A stretch of DNA of 64,000 nt from Vibrio pomeroyi (GTDB lineage: Bacteria; Pseudomonadota; Gammaproteobacteria; Enterobacterales; Vibrionaceae), in contig CP090854.1 of NCBI GenBank assembly GCA_041879425.1, positions 1,922,001-1,986,000 of the forward strand, written 5' to 3'. Within the stretch, counting starts at the first letter, position 1; each line of letters begins with the position of its first letter. The position numbers and the translations under genes are program-made. Of this stretch, positions 51,969-61,354 are shown piece after piece. The notes under the pieces are model-generated. The model had not been told where the DNA came from. It searched no databases and saw only the letters and a list, made by a program, of their open reading frames with translations.

Positions 51969-53873
51969 TTACTTGCCGAGCTTTTCTGCAATTTCCGTTA
52001 AGCTTGTTGGGTCATCAATGGTTGAAGGCACCACGTATTGTTCACCTTCGGCTATTTGTCGGATAGTTCTTCGTAAGATCTTGCCAGAGCGAGTTTTTGG
52101 TAGCCTTTCGACGACTAAGGCTTGCTTAAAACATGCGACAGCACCAATCTCATTTCGAACCTTACCCACTAGCTCAGCTTGAAGATCTTCGCCATCCACT
52201 TTCACGCCATCTTTCAGAACAACTAACCCAAGAGGAAGCTGACCTTTTAATTCATCGTGAATACCAACCACGGCACATTCAGCGATGGCAGGGTGGCCAC
52301 CAACAATCTCCTCCATTTCACCAGTAGACAAACGATGCCCTGCGACATTTATAACATCATCAATTCGTCCCATGATAAATAGATAACCTTCTTCATCGAG
52401 ATAACCACCATCCCCCGAGACATAATAACTTGGGAATTGACTTAAATAACCCGATTCAAACCTATCATGGTTGCGCCATACGGTAGGTAAACAACCAGGT
52501 GGAAGCGGTCGTTTGAGTGCGACGAAGCCTTGTTGATTAGCGACAACAGGCTCACCCAACTCATTGAGGATCTCCACTTGGTAACCCGGCACAGGTTTGG
52601 TTGAAGAGCCCGCTTTCACAGGTAGAGACTCAAGTCCTGTCGGGTTAGCGGAGATAGCCCACCCTGTCTCGGTTTGCCACCAATGGTCAATAACCGGTTT
52701 GCTCGTATGAGATTCAACCCAATCCAATGTTGGCGGATCTAAACGCTCGCCAGCCATGAAGATCGACTTGAGTGATGATAAGTCATACTTGATGAGCAAC
52801 TCACCTTCTGGGTCTTCCTTCTTAATCGCTCTGAATGCCGTTGGCGCCGAGAACAACACATTGACGTTGTACTCTTCACACACTCGCCAGAACGCACCCG
52901 GATCAGGTGTTCTGACTGGCTTACCTTCAAACAGAATCGTGGTACAGCCATGAATCAATGGTGCGTAGACTATATAGGAATGCCCAACGACCCAACCCAC
53001 ATCGGAAGCCGCCCAAAACACACCATCTTGCGGCATGTCATAGATGGTACTCATCGAGTATTTCATCGCGACCGCGTGACCGCCATTATCACGAACCACG
53101 CCTTTTGGTTTGCCTGTCGTACCCGAGGTATAGAGAATATATAACGGGTCGGTTGCCAAAACAGGTACACACTCATGAGGCTCCGCGCCTGCAACGGCTT
53201 GTTGCCAATGCAAATCACGCTCGTTGTTTAACTCTGCAAGGCATTGCTCTCTTTGGAACACTACGACTTTTTCAGGCTTCCAACGACTATCCATGATTGC
53301 TCTATCAACCATCGGCTTATACGGTAAAACCTTGTTAATTTCGATACCACATGAGGCGGTAATCAATACTTTAGGTTCAGCATCTTCAATTCGAACCGCA
53401 AGCTCATGAGGAGCAAACCCACCGAACACCACAGAGTGCACTGCTCCTAACCGAGCACAGGCTAACATTGCCATAGCTGATTCAGGAATCATTGGCATGT
53501 AGATGACTACACGATCGCCTTTGGTGACGCCCTGTTCTGCCAACATACCAGCGGTCTTCGCCACTTGCTCGCGAAGCTCATTGTAGCTGTAAGAAGACTT
53601 AATACCCGTGACTGGCGAATCGTAAATCAGTGCGACCTTATCACCACGGCCATTTTCACAATGATAATCCAACGCCAACCAGCAAGTGTTCATCACCCCA
53701 TCAGGAAACCAGCGTTCAATACCGTTATCGTCCGTTTGTAATATTTTTTTTGGAGACTCAAACCAATCAATGGCTTGTGATTGTGTTTCCCAGAACGATT
53801 TTGGGTCTTCCCTCGCCCATTGATACTCGGTGATGTAATCCGTTTTTCTAGTCATTCGATTTGTAGCAGACAT
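51969..53873 (-). CDS. prpE: Propionyl-CoA synthetase PrpE
   Basis: 634-residue acyl-CoA synthetase of the acetyl/propionyl-CoA ligase family, activating propionate with ATP and CoA. P-loop motif ILYTSGTTGKPKG, adenylate motif DHWWQTETGW, hinge region YVSGDGGYLDEEGYLFIMGR, and the C-terminal catalytic lysine in TRSGKILRRTIRQIA, which is also the usual acetylation site. GGAGG lies about six bases before the ATG. It is last in the operon gntR-prpB-prpC-acnD-prpF-prpE, which decides propionyl-CoA over acetyl-CoA as function. Confidence 0.93.
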   Translation of the reverse strand: MSATNRMTRKTDYITEYQWAREDPKSFWETQSQAIDWFESPKKILQTDDNGIERWFPDGVMNTCWLALDYHCENGRGDKVALIYDSPVTGIKSSYSYNELREQVAKTAGMLAEQGVTKGDRVVIYMPMIPESAMAMLACARLGAVHSVVFGGFAPHELAVRIEDAEPKVLITASCGIEINKVLPYKPMVDRAIMDSRWKPEKVVVFQREQCLAELNNERDLHWQQAVAGAEPHECVPVLATDPLYILYTSGTTGKPKGVVRDNGGHAVAMKYSMSTIYDMPQDGVFWAASDVGWVVGHSYIVYAPLIHGCTTILFEGKPVRTPDPGAFWRVCEEYNVNVLFSAPTAFRAIKKEDPEGELLIKYDLSSLKSIFMAGERLDPPTLDWVESHTSKPVIDHWWQTETGWAISANPTGLESLPVKAGSSTKPVPGYQVEILNELGEPVVANQQGFVALKRPLPPGCLPTVWRNHDRFESGYLSQFPSYYVSGDGGYLDEEGYLFIMGRIDDVINVAGHRLSTGEMEEIVGGHPAIAECAVVGIHDELKGQLPLGLVVLKDGVKVDGEDLQAELVGKVRNEIGAVACFKQALVVERLPKTRSGKILRRTIRQIAEGEQYVVPSTIDDPTSLTEIAEKLGK

Positions 53874-53989
53874 AGTGCCTCCTCCATGATTTATCCATTT
53901 CCCAAGCGCCTAGTCTCTGGCAGTAGCACTTGGTTGCACTCTTTTCTCAGCGTTGTTTTCAGAACCTTTAACCGTTCACGACAATCGCT

Positions 53990-55162
53990 TTACTTGGGAA
54001 AAGGCACACGAACGGCACCTTCCATGATCACTCGGGCACTACGACTCATAATCGCCCTCTCGATTTTCCATCCACTTTCTGTCTCTAGCGCTTTAGCTCC
54101 GACCTTTAGCGTTCCTGATGGGTGACCAAAAGTCACAAAGTCGCGGGGTCCACTTCCCACCGCTAAATTCACTAGCGTACCCGGAACGCTCGCTGCTGAA
54201 GCAATCGCAACCGCAGCAGTACCCATCATGGCGTGATGCAACTGCCCCATAGACAAAGCACGGACCAACAAATCAGTATCATCCGTAGCAACTGACTTGC
54301 CACTTGAAGCTTGATACGCTTGAGGTTTAGCAACAAAGGCAACCTTTGGGGTGTGCTGGCGTGATTCGGCTTGTTCTAACGACTCAATAAGTCCCATCGC
54401 AACCGCGCCATGCGCTCGGATAGATTCAAACAATGCCAAAGCGTTTGGATCGCTATTGATATCTGATTGAAGCTCAGTGCCTTGATATCCAACCGATTCC
54501 GCATCAACAAAAATGGTCGGTATTCCAGCATTAATGTAAGTCGTTTTAATGCAACCTAGCTCCGGAACATCTAAGAAGTCGACAACATTCCCTGTTGGAA
54601 ACATCGACCCACTCGCGTCTGCTGGGTCTAGGAAATCAACTTGGATTTCAGCAGCGGGAAAAGTAACACCATCGAGTTCAAAATCTCCCAATTCTTGGAC
54701 TTCACCATCCACGATAGGCACATGAACAATGATGGTTTTCTCTATGTTCACTTGCCACACTCGCACCTCAACCACACCGTTTTTCGGAATACGGCTTGAA
54801 TTCACCAAACCACTATGAATAGCAAATGGACCAACCGCCGCAGACAAGTTCCCGCAGTTACCACTCCAATCGACAAATGGCTTATCAATAGCTACCTGCC
54901 CAAAGAGGTAATCAACATCGTGACCAGCTTTACCACTCTTCGACACAATGACGGTTTTACTGGTACTGGACGTCGCACCGCCCATGCCATCGGTTTGCTT
55001 ACCATAAGGATCAGGGCTGCCACTCACACGCAGAAGAAACTCGTCTCTCGCTTGCCCCGCAACTTGCGCCGCTTCTGGTAAGTCATTCAAGCAGAAGAAA
55101 ACACCTTTGCTGGTTCCTCCACGCATATAAGTTGCCGAGACTTTTATCTGTTTCATATTCAT
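53990..55162 (-). CDS. prpF: 2-methylaconitate isomerase PrpF
   Basis: About 390 residues, a PrpF-family isomerase of the diaminopimelate-epimerase fold. It converts trans-2-methylaconitate, released by AcnD, to the cis form. Diagnostic N-terminus YMRGGTSKGVFF, and FVDWSGNCGNLSAAVGPFAI with the Cys. I prefer ATG 55162, six bases after AGGAG; a GTG one codon upstream (55165) is closer than ideal. It begins seven to ten bases after the acnD stop, so co-translated. Confidence 0.94.
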   Translation of the reverse strand: MNMKQIKVSATYMRGGTSKGVFFCLNDLPEAAQVAGQARDEFLLRVSGSPDPYGKQTDGMGGATSSTSKTVIVSKSGKAGHDVDYLFGQVAIDKPFVDWSGNCGNLSAAVGPFAIHSGLVNSSRIPKNGVVEVRVWQVNIEKTIIVHVPIVDGEVQELGDFELDGVTFPAAEIQVDFLDPADASGSMFPTGNVVDFLDVPELGCIKTTYINAGIPTIFVDAESVGYQGTELQSDINSDPNALALFESIRAHGAVAMGLIESLEQAESRQHTPKVAFVAKPQAYQASSGKSVATDDTDLLVRALSMGQLHHAMMGTAAVAIASAASVPGTLVNLAVGSGPRDFVTFGHPSGTLKVGAKALETESGWKIERAIMSRSARVIMEGAVRVPFPK

Positions 55163-55171
55163 CACAGGCTC

Positions 55172-57826
55172 CTATTGCGCAAGAAAGTCTTTAGCAAAGC
55201 GTTGTAATACGCCACCAGCGCTATACACATTTACTTCGTCTGCCGTGTCTAGTCGGCAGGTCACTGACACATCAAGTTTTTGACCATCTTTACGAGTAAT
55301 CACCAACGCCAAATCTGAACCCGCTTGGATGTCGCCATATACATCGTAAAGTTCGGTACCGTCGAGTTCTAGGGTGTTGCGATCTGTTCCTACTTTGAAT
55401 TGCAAAGGCAAGACGCCCATACCGACTAAGTTAGTTCTGTGGATGCGTTCAAAGCCTTCAGCAACAATCACTTCAACACCCGCTAAGCGGACTCCTTTAG
55501 CCGCCCAGTCGCGTGATGAACCTTGTCCATAGTCTGCACCTGCAACAACAATCAAAGGTTGTTTACGGTTCATGTAGGTTTCTATCGCTTCCCACATGCG
55601 AGTTACTTGTCCCTCTGGCTCAACTCGTGCCAATGAACCTTGCACCACGCTTCCTGACTCTGTGACCATTTCGTTGAACAATTTCGGGTTAGCAAAGGTC
55701 GCTCTTTGTGCTGTTAGATGGTCGCCTCGGTGAGTCGCGTAAGAGTTAAAGTCCTCTTCTGGTACTTCCATTTTGGCGAGGTATTCACCTGCCGCACTTG
55801 AGGCTAGAATCGCATTTGATGGCGATAGGTGATCGGTGGTGATGTTGTCACCTAAGATCGCTAACGGTCTCATACCAGAAAGGCTTCGTTCACCCGCCAG
55901 TGCTCCTTCCCAATAAGGCGGTCTACGAATATAAGTGCTCTTAGGTCGCCAATCGTACAGCGGATCACTGCTTAACTGCTCATTATCTGGCTGGAACATT
56001 TTCACGTAAATTTGTTGGAACTGTTGTGGTTTAACATGCTCGCCAACAACCGCATCGATCTCTGCATCACTTGGCCACAAATCACTTAGGTAGATTGGCT
56101 TACCGTTGTTGTCTGTACCCAAACTGTCTTTCTCAATATCAAAGCGAATCGTACCTGCTAAGGCATAAGCAACCACCAATGGTGGTGAGGCTAGAAAGGC
56201 TTGTTTGGCATAGGGATGGATTCGACCATCAAAGTTTCGATTTCCTGATAGTACCGCTGTGGAATAGAGGTCGCGGTCAATGATCTCTTGTTGAATTTCA
56301 GGATCCAACGCCCCGCTCATACCGTTACAAGTTGTGCATGCATAGCCGACAATGCCGAAACCCAGCTGTTCCAGCTCAGGGAGCAAACCTGCTGACTCTA
56401 AATAGAGCTTAGCAACCTTAGAACCCGGAGCAAATGACGTTTTCACCCATGGCTTGCGAACCAAACCAAGTTGATTGGCTTTTTTAGCTACTAGCCCTGC
56501 CGCCACTACGTTTCTTGGGTTACTGGTATTGGTACATGAGGTAATCGCCGCGATGATAACCGCGCCATCTGGCATTTGGTCATCGCTATATTGTTCAGCG
56601 TGTTGCTCTTTCCAAGAAGCTTGGCTGATGCCTTGCTGGGCAAGTTCACTGGTTGGTAAGCGGCGATGAGGATTCGAAGGCCCTGCGAGGTTTCGCTCAA
56701 CTTTAGATAAATCAAACTCGAGTACACGCTCATAATGAGCAGAATCGAGATCATCCGCCCATAGTCCTGTTTGCTTAGCGTAAAGCTCGACCAATTCAAC
56801 TTGCTCAGGATCACGACCCGTCAACTTAAGGTATTGAATTGTCTGCTCATCAATGTAGAACATGCCTGCCGTCGCACCGTATTCAGGCGTCATGTTTGAG
56901 ATAGTCGCACGGTCACCAATAGTCAGTGCACGAGCACCTTCACCGAAGAATTCTAAGTAGCTTGAAACCACCCTTTCATTACGAAGAAACTCAGTAATTG
57001 CGAGCACAATATCGGTTGCTGTAATGCCTTCCTGTCGCTGACCGGTTAGTTTAACGCCCACGATATCTGGCAAACGCATCATCGACGGGCGACCGAGCAT
57101 TACCGTCTCCGCTTCCAATCCACCCACACCAATTGCAATAACACCCAACGCATCAACATGAGGAGTATGGCTATCGGTACCAACACAGGTATCTGGGAAC
57201 GCGATACCTGCTTTGGATTGAATAACCGGAGACATCTTTTCGAGGTTAATCTGGTGCATAATTCCATTACCCGCAGGAATCACACTGACGTTTTTAAACG
57301 CCGTTTTACACCATTCAATGAAATGAAAACGGTCTTCGTTTCGACGCTCTTCAATCGCGCGGTTTTTATCAAACGCTTCGCTATCAAAACCAGCATGTTC
57401 CACGGCTAAAGAGTGGTCTACAATCAGTTGGGTTTCGACTACTGGGTTTACTTTGGCAGGGTCTCCACCTTGGTCAGCAATCGCATCTCGTAAGCCCGCT
57501 AAATCTACTAAAGCGGTTTGACCCAGAATGTCATGACACACGACACGCGCTGGATACCAAGGAAAATCTAAGTCGCTCTTACGCTCAATGATCTGTTTTA
57601 AGCTATCTTCTAGAGCAGCTGGATCACAGCGTCTTACCAATTGCTCCGCCAATACTCTCGACGTATACGGCAAGGTTTTATAGCTGCCCGGAGATATCGC
57701 ATCTACCGCTTCACGGGCATCGAAATATTCTAAGCAAGATCCCGGTAGAGCCTTTCTGTATTGGCTATTCTCAAGGCCTGCATTTTTATCAAGGTTCGGG
57801 TTATTCTCAATTTTCACATCAGACAT
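55172..57826 (-). CDS. acnD: Fe/S-dependent 2-methylcitrate dehydratase AcnD
   Basis: 884-residue aconitase-family enzyme. It dehydrates 2-methylcitrate in the AcnD/PrpF variant of the pathway that replaces PrpD. The cluster cysteines are in ITSCTNTSNPRN (one) and YACTTCNGMSG (two). GTDSHTPHVDALGVIAIGVGGLEAE is the aconitase signature split here for brevity as GTDSHTPHVDALGV and GVGGLEAE. The swivel domain has GADYGQGSSRDWAAKG. Slightly longer than E. coli AcnA because of a different N-terminus. prpF lies next to it, which separates AcnD from housekeeping AcnA. Confidence 0.95.
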   Translation of the reverse strand: MSDVKIENNPNLDKNAGLENSQYRKALPGSCLEYFDAREAVDAISPGSYKTLPYTSRVLAEQLVRRCDPAALEDSLKQIIERKSDLDFPWYPARVVCHDILGQTALVDLAGLRDAIADQGGDPAKVNPVVETQLIVDHSLAVEHAGFDSEAFDKNRAIEERRNEDRFHFIEWCKTAFKNVSVIPAGNGIMHQINLEKMSPVIQSKAGIAFPDTCVGTDSHTPHVDALGVIAIGVGGLEAETVMLGRPSMMRLPDIVGVKLTGQRQEGITATDIVLAITEFLRNERVVSSYLEFFGEGARALTIGDRATISNMTPEYGATAGMFYIDEQTIQYLKLTGRDPEQVELVELYAKQTGLWADDLDSAHYERVLEFDLSKVERNLAGPSNPHRRLPTSELAQQGISQASWKEQHAEQYSDDQMPDGAVIIAAITSCTNTSNPRNVVAAGLVAKKANQLGLVRKPWVKTSFAPGSKVAKLYLESAGLLPELEQLGFGIVGYACTTCNGMSGALDPEIQQEIIDRDLYSTAVLSGNRNFDGRIHPYAKQAFLASPPLVVAYALAGTIRFDIEKDSLGTDNNGKPIYLSDLWPSDAEIDAVVGEHVKPQQFQQIYVKMFQPDNEQLSSDPLYDWRPKSTYIRRPPYWEGALAGERSLSGMRPLAILGDNITTDHLSPSNAILASSAAGEYLAKMEVPEEDFNSYATHRGDHLTAQRATFANPKLFNEMVTESGSVVQGSLARVEPEGQVTRMWEAIETYMNRKQPLIVVAGADYGQGSSRDWAAKGVRLAGVEVIVAEGFERIHRTNLVGMGVLPLQFKVGTDRNTLELDGTELYDVYGDIQAGSDLALVITRKDGQKLDVSVTCRLDTADEVNVYSAGGVLQRFAKDFLAQ

Positions 57827-57862
57827 ACATCCACCATTATCTGTTAAATTCTATTCGTTGTT

Positions 57863-57903
57863 TCTTGAGGTCTTGTCCTATGGAGACAGAAATCACCTCA
57901 AGA
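57863..57903 (-). other. Intercistronic hairpin between prpC and acnD
   Basis: TCTTGAGGT and ACCTCAAGA form a 9-bp outer stem with an inner TGTC/GACA stem. No T run. May stabilise the upstream gntR-prpB-prpC message or reduce read-through. Confidence 0.6.
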
Positions 57904-57927
57904 CATAAGTCGACTCGATATAGAGGG

Positions 57928-59130
57928 TTAACGTAGATGTATAGGTAGCCAGTCTTGATGCTCTGGCCCGGTGTAGTCTGCGCTTGGACGAATGATGCGG
58001 TTGTTTTCTCTTTGCTCAAACACATGCGCCGTCCAACCGGTAAGCCGACTCATCACAAAGATAGGCGTGAACAGTTTGGTTGGGATGTCCATGAAGTGAT
58101 AGGCAGAAGCATGGAAGAAATCCGCATTACAAAACAGGCCTTTCTCACGCTTCATGACCGCTTCAACACGTTCAGATACCGCGTAAAGCTGCTCGTCGCC
58201 AACTTCTTGTGCTAGCTCTTTTGACCAACGTTTAATCAGCGCGTTGCGTGGGTCGCTCTCACGATAAATGGCATGACCGAAGCCCATGATTTTGTCTTTG
58301 TTCGCAAGCATCTTCATGATGTTTGCTTCAGCTTCATCGGCAGTTTTCCAATCTTGGATCATTTCCATTGCCGCTTCATTCGCACCGCCATGTAGAGGGC
58401 CTCTTAATGTGCCAATTGCTGCTGTTACACACGAATGAATATCCGACAACGTTGACGCACAAACACGAGCTGCAAAGGTAGAGGCATTAAACTCATGCTC
58501 TGCGTAAAGCGTTAGCGAACAGTGCATTACCTTCTTATGCAGTTCACTCGGCGCTTTGTCCGTTAGCATCTTCAAGAAGTAACCACCCAAGCATGCTTCG
58601 CTTTGGTCTTGTGTATCAATTCGCACGCCATCGTGACTGAAGCGATACCAATAACAGATAATGGCAGGGAAAAGTGCAAGCATACGTTCTGTTGCTGATA
58701 ATTGCTCAGAGAAGTCTAATTCTTGCTCTAAGTTACCCAACATTGAGCAGCCTGTTCTCATTACATCCATAGGGTGAGCGTCTGCAGGGATAAGCTCTAA
58801 CGCCGCTTTCAACGGTTGAGGCAAGCCACGTAAGCCAACCAACAATGTTTTGTAATCGTCTAGTTCTTTTTCGCTTGGTAAATGGCCTCTCAATAGCAGG
58901 TGCGCCACTTCTTCAAACTGGGCGTGATTCGCAAGGTCGGTAATATCATAGCCACGGTAAGTTAAACCTGTTCCTGATTTTCCTACCGTACACAGCGCAG
59001 TAGACCCAGCGCTTTGCCCTCGCAGACCTGCACCGCCAATCGCTGGTGCGCTAGACAGTTTGGTACTCTCTTGTCGGTTTACTGTTGAAGCATTATCGAC
59101 AGTTGCTTTATCACTCAAAGATACAGACAT
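57928..59130 (-). CDS. prpC: 2-methylcitrate synthase PrpC
   Basis: Citrate-synthase-family enzyme condensing propionyl-CoA with oxaloacetate. 400 residues with a serine/threonine-rich N-terminal extension before AGSTALCTVGKSGTGLTYRG, the 2-methylcitrate synthase signature. Catalytic residues are in LRGPLHGGANEAAM (His), IMGFGHAIY (His) and the LFCNADFFHASAYHFM region (Asp). AAGGAG lies six bases before the ATG. Third gene of the operon. Confidence 0.95.
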   Translation of the reverse strand: MSVSLSDKATVDNASTVNRQESTKLSSAPAIGGAGLRGQSAGSTALCTVGKSGTGLTYRGYDITDLANHAQFEEVAHLLLRGHLPSEKELDDYKTLLVGLRGLPQPLKAALELIPADAHPMDVMRTGCSMLGNLEQELDFSEQLSATERMLALFPAIICYWYRFSHDGVRIDTQDQSEACLGGYFLKMLTDKAPSELHKKVMHCSLTLYAEHEFNASTFAARVCASTLSDIHSCVTAAIGTLRGPLHGGANEAAMEMIQDWKTADEAEANIMKMLANKDKIMGFGHAIYRESDPRNALIKRWSKELAQEVGDEQLYAVSERVEAVMKREKGLFCNADFFHASAYHFMDIPTKLFTPIFVMSRLTGWTAHVFEQRENNRIIRPSADYTGPEHQDWLPIHLR

Positions 59131-59289
59131 GATGAACTCCTTCTCTGGGTTAGCCGCCCTGCACTCTTTGGTGCTAAATATTTGTGTTCGATGACCACGA
59201 TTATCTCACTCGATTGCACGGACTCGATGTGGCTGACTAACCATTCACGTTATTGGATTAAGTTGATGTTTTAATATTTGAAACTGGTT

Positions 59290-60186
59290 TTATTCTTCAC
59301 TCGAAAACAATTGATCAAGCTTGTTCTCGTAGTCGTGGTAATTCAGGTGTTCATAAAGCTCTTTACGGGTTTGCATGGAATCCAATAAAGCTTCTTGATT
59401 GCCTTCAACTAACAAGTGTTTGTAAACGTTCTCCGCCGCTTTGTTCATTGCACGGAATGCACTAAGTGGATAAAGCACCATGTCGACATGAGATTGCGCC
59501 AGCTCTTTGCAGTTGTAGAGTGGTGTTTGTCCAAACTCGGTGATGTTGGCCAAGATAGGCACATGCTTACCGGTTGCTGATTTCAGCTCCGCCGAGAACT
59601 TCACGTATTGGTCGAGCTGATTCATCGCTTCAGGGAAGATCATGTCAGCACCCGCCTCGACACAGGCAATTGCGCGTTCAATCGCACTGTCTATGCCTTC
59701 TACGGCCAGAGCATCGGTACGAGCCATAATCACAAAGCTCTCATCACTTCTCGCATCGGTTGCCGCTTTTACTCGATCGACCATTTCCTGTTGGCTAACA
59801 ATCGCTTTATTAGGACGATGACCACAGCGCTTCTGTGCCACTTGATCTTCCATATGAATTGCAGCAGCACCCGCTTTTTCCATCGCTCGAATGGTTCGTG
59901 CAATATTGAAAGCACCGCCAAATCCCGTATCGATATCCACCAGCAGAGGTAAATCACACGCGTTGGTAATGCGTTCCACATCCACTAGCACATCATTCAA
60001 TGTAGTGATGCCTAAATCAGGTAAACCATAAGACGCATTGGCGATACCTCCACCAGACAAGTAGATAGCCTGATGACCCAAGTTCTTTGCCATCATCGCG
60101 CAGTACGGATTCACCGTGCCTACGATCTGCAGTGGATCGTTGTCTTGCACAGCTTGTCGGAACTTTGCTCCCGCTGATAACTTCAT
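59290..60186 (-). CDS. prpB: 2-methylisocitrate lyase PrpB
   Basis: 298-residue member of the isocitrate lyase/PEP mutase family. It splits 2-methylisocitrate to pyruvate and succinate. The catalytic motif is [10 protein letters not shown] with the active Cys (usual form KKCGHR). Mg ligands are in [10 protein letters not shown] and IHMEDQ. GGGAG ribosome binding site before the ATG. Directly downstream of the regulator gene and the first enzyme of the operon. Confidence 0.96.
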   Translation of the reverse strand: MKLSAGAKFRQAVQDNDPLQIVGTVNPYCAMMAKNLGHQAIYLSGGGIANASYGLPDLGITTLNDVLVDVERITNACDLPLLVDIDTGFGGAFNIARTIRAMEKAGAAAIHMEDQVAQKRCGHRPNKAIVSQQEMVDRVKAATDARSDESFVIMARTDALAVEGIDSAIERAIACVEAGADMIFPEAMNQLDQYVKFSAELKSATGKHVPILANITEFGQTPLYNCKELAQSHVDMVLYPLSAFRAMNKAAENVYKHLLVEGNQEALLDSMQTRKELYEHLNYHDYENKLDQLFSSEE

Positions 60187-60223
60187 AATGACGCTCCCTG
60201 TTAAATGTTGATTTGTATGTTTT

Positions 60224-60943
60224 TTAATCCATACCTTTGGATTGAATTTGTTGTTCGATAAGCAGACGACTGCCAGAGATATGTCGTCGCATTAGCATTT
60301 CTGCTAGCTCTTCATCACGGTTACGAATTGCTTGTAGGATATATTTATGTTCATCAAGCGCCTCTTTTGGTCGAGACTGCGCTCTAGGCGATTGGTAGCG
60401 ATACATGCGTAGCAAGTGGTAAAGCTCATCACAAAGTAGAGAAATAAGTTTGCTGTTTCGGCTGGCTTTAATGATTCGATAATGGAAATCGAAATCGCCG
60501 TGTTGATGGAAATAGGAAGAACCCTCTACTTCATCGATATGTTTTGAATGTGTCGACAATAATCCTTCAAGGCCGATAAGCTCTTCTTGTGTGATATGTC
60601 TTGCTGCTAGCCTTGCAGCCATGCCTTCTAGAGCCTCTCGAACCGCGTAAAGCTCAAGTAACTTGTCAGCAGAAAAGGTAATCACTCGTGCCCCGACATG
60701 AGGAATTCTCTCAATCAGCCCTAACCCTTCGACACGCATGATCGCTTCACGCAAAGGACCTCGGCTTACCTCAAAGCGTTTAGCTAACTCAGGCTCAGAG
60801 ATCTTACTGCCAGGAGGTAATTCACCGTTAACAATCGCCTCAACGAGGTATTCCGTCAGGTTTTCTGATTTAGTGTTCTCTTTATCGCTCACACGAGTTT
60901 TCGTATTTGTACTTAAGGTGAGATCTTTTATCGCAGTATTCAT
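60224..60943 (-). CDS. GntR/FCD-family regulator of the prp operon
   Basis: 239 residues from the ATG at 60943. N-terminal winged helix ([39 protein letters not shown]) and C-terminal FCD ligand domain with metal-binding histidines ([33 protein letters not shown]). A longer frame reaches 60994, but one operator copy (60978-60989) lies inside that stretch, so I choose the shorter start. It is the first gene of the prp operon and probably autoregulated; the likely effector is 2-methylcitrate or a related acid, by analogy with other prp regulators of this family. Confidence 0.9.
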   Translation of the reverse strand: MNTAIKDLTLSTNTKTRVSDKENTKSENLTEYLVEAIVNGELPPGSKISEPELAKRFEVSRGPLREAIMRVEGLGLIERIPHVGARVITFSADKLLELYAVREALEGMAARLAARHITQEELIGLEGLLSTHSKHIDEVEGSSYFHQHGDFDFHYRIIKASRNSKLISLLCDELYHLLRMYRYQSPRAQSRPKEALDEHKYILQAIRNRDEELAEMLMRRHISGSRLLIEQQIQSKGMD

Positions 60944-60977
60944 ATTCACGCTGCTCACTTCTGATTGCTGAACGTTA

Positions 60978-60989
60978 ATTGTCAACAAT
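60978..60989. promoter_or_regulatory. GntR operator copy 1
   Basis: ATTGTCAACAAT, one mismatch from the palindrome ATTGTCGACAAT. It lies about 35 bases upstream of the regulator ATG, near the expected transcription start. Confidence 0.7.
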
Positions 60990-61020
60990 TTCATAACATG
61001 AATATAAAATACACGATTAA

Positions 61021-61032
61021 ATTGTCGACAAT
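61021..61032. promoter_or_regulatory. GntR operator copy 2
   Basis: Perfect palindrome ATTGTCGACAAT. TTGTCG within it could double as a minus-strand -35, followed 19 bases later by TATATT. Confidence 0.8.
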
Positions 61033-61039
61033 CAAGCCA

Positions 61040-61051
61040 ATTGTCGACAAT
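61040..61051. promoter_or_regulatory. GntR operator copy 3
   Basis: Second perfect ATTGTCGACAAT (extended AATTGTCGACAATT), centre 19 bases from copy 2, close to two helical turns. Confidence 0.8.
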
Positions 61052-61195
61052 TTAGACTAAGGTAGTATTTTCCTTATCCAGCTAACAAATGGTAAAATCA
61101 AGCACCAGATTGAATTAAGCCCCTGTTAATTAATCAATTTAGCAAACCTACGCCCCTCTCAACCCTTACTTACCTTAGAACCAGTCAAATTAATG

Positions 61196-61203
61196 TGTCG
61201 ACA
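61196..61203. promoter_or_regulatory. Distal GntR-like half-conserved site
   Basis: TGTCGACA core without the outer AT pairs, about 150 bases from copy 3. Possibly a weaker auxiliary operator; the rest of 61053-61274 is AT-rich with nothing else recognised. Confidence 0.4.
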
Positions 61204-61274
61204 ACTAGTCAAGTTAAGTCGCCAAACACCGCTTCACCTATACCTGTCAGTGAGTTCAACGATAAACGGACACA

Positions 61275-61301
61275 AAAAAGACGCACTCATGTGCGCCTTT
61301 T
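61275..61301 (-). terminator. Terminator of the HD-GYP gene
   Basis: On the minus strand AAAAGGCGCAC, loop ATGA, GTGCGTCTTTTTT: one internal mismatch, good T run. Confidence 0.8.
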
Positions 61302-61354
61302 ATTCAATGTCTTTTAGGACGAGGCTGTATTCGCTTTAACGAAACAACCTTTGG

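Noticed and set aside
51856..52182. Plus-strand ORF opposite the end of prpE
   Set aside because: It is antisense to the conserved catalytic C-terminus of PrpE and has no recognisable domain or ribosome binding site.
60944..60994. N-terminal extension of the GntR regulator
   Set aside because: The extra 17 codons include an operator copy and no family member seems to need them; the ATG at 60943 fits better.
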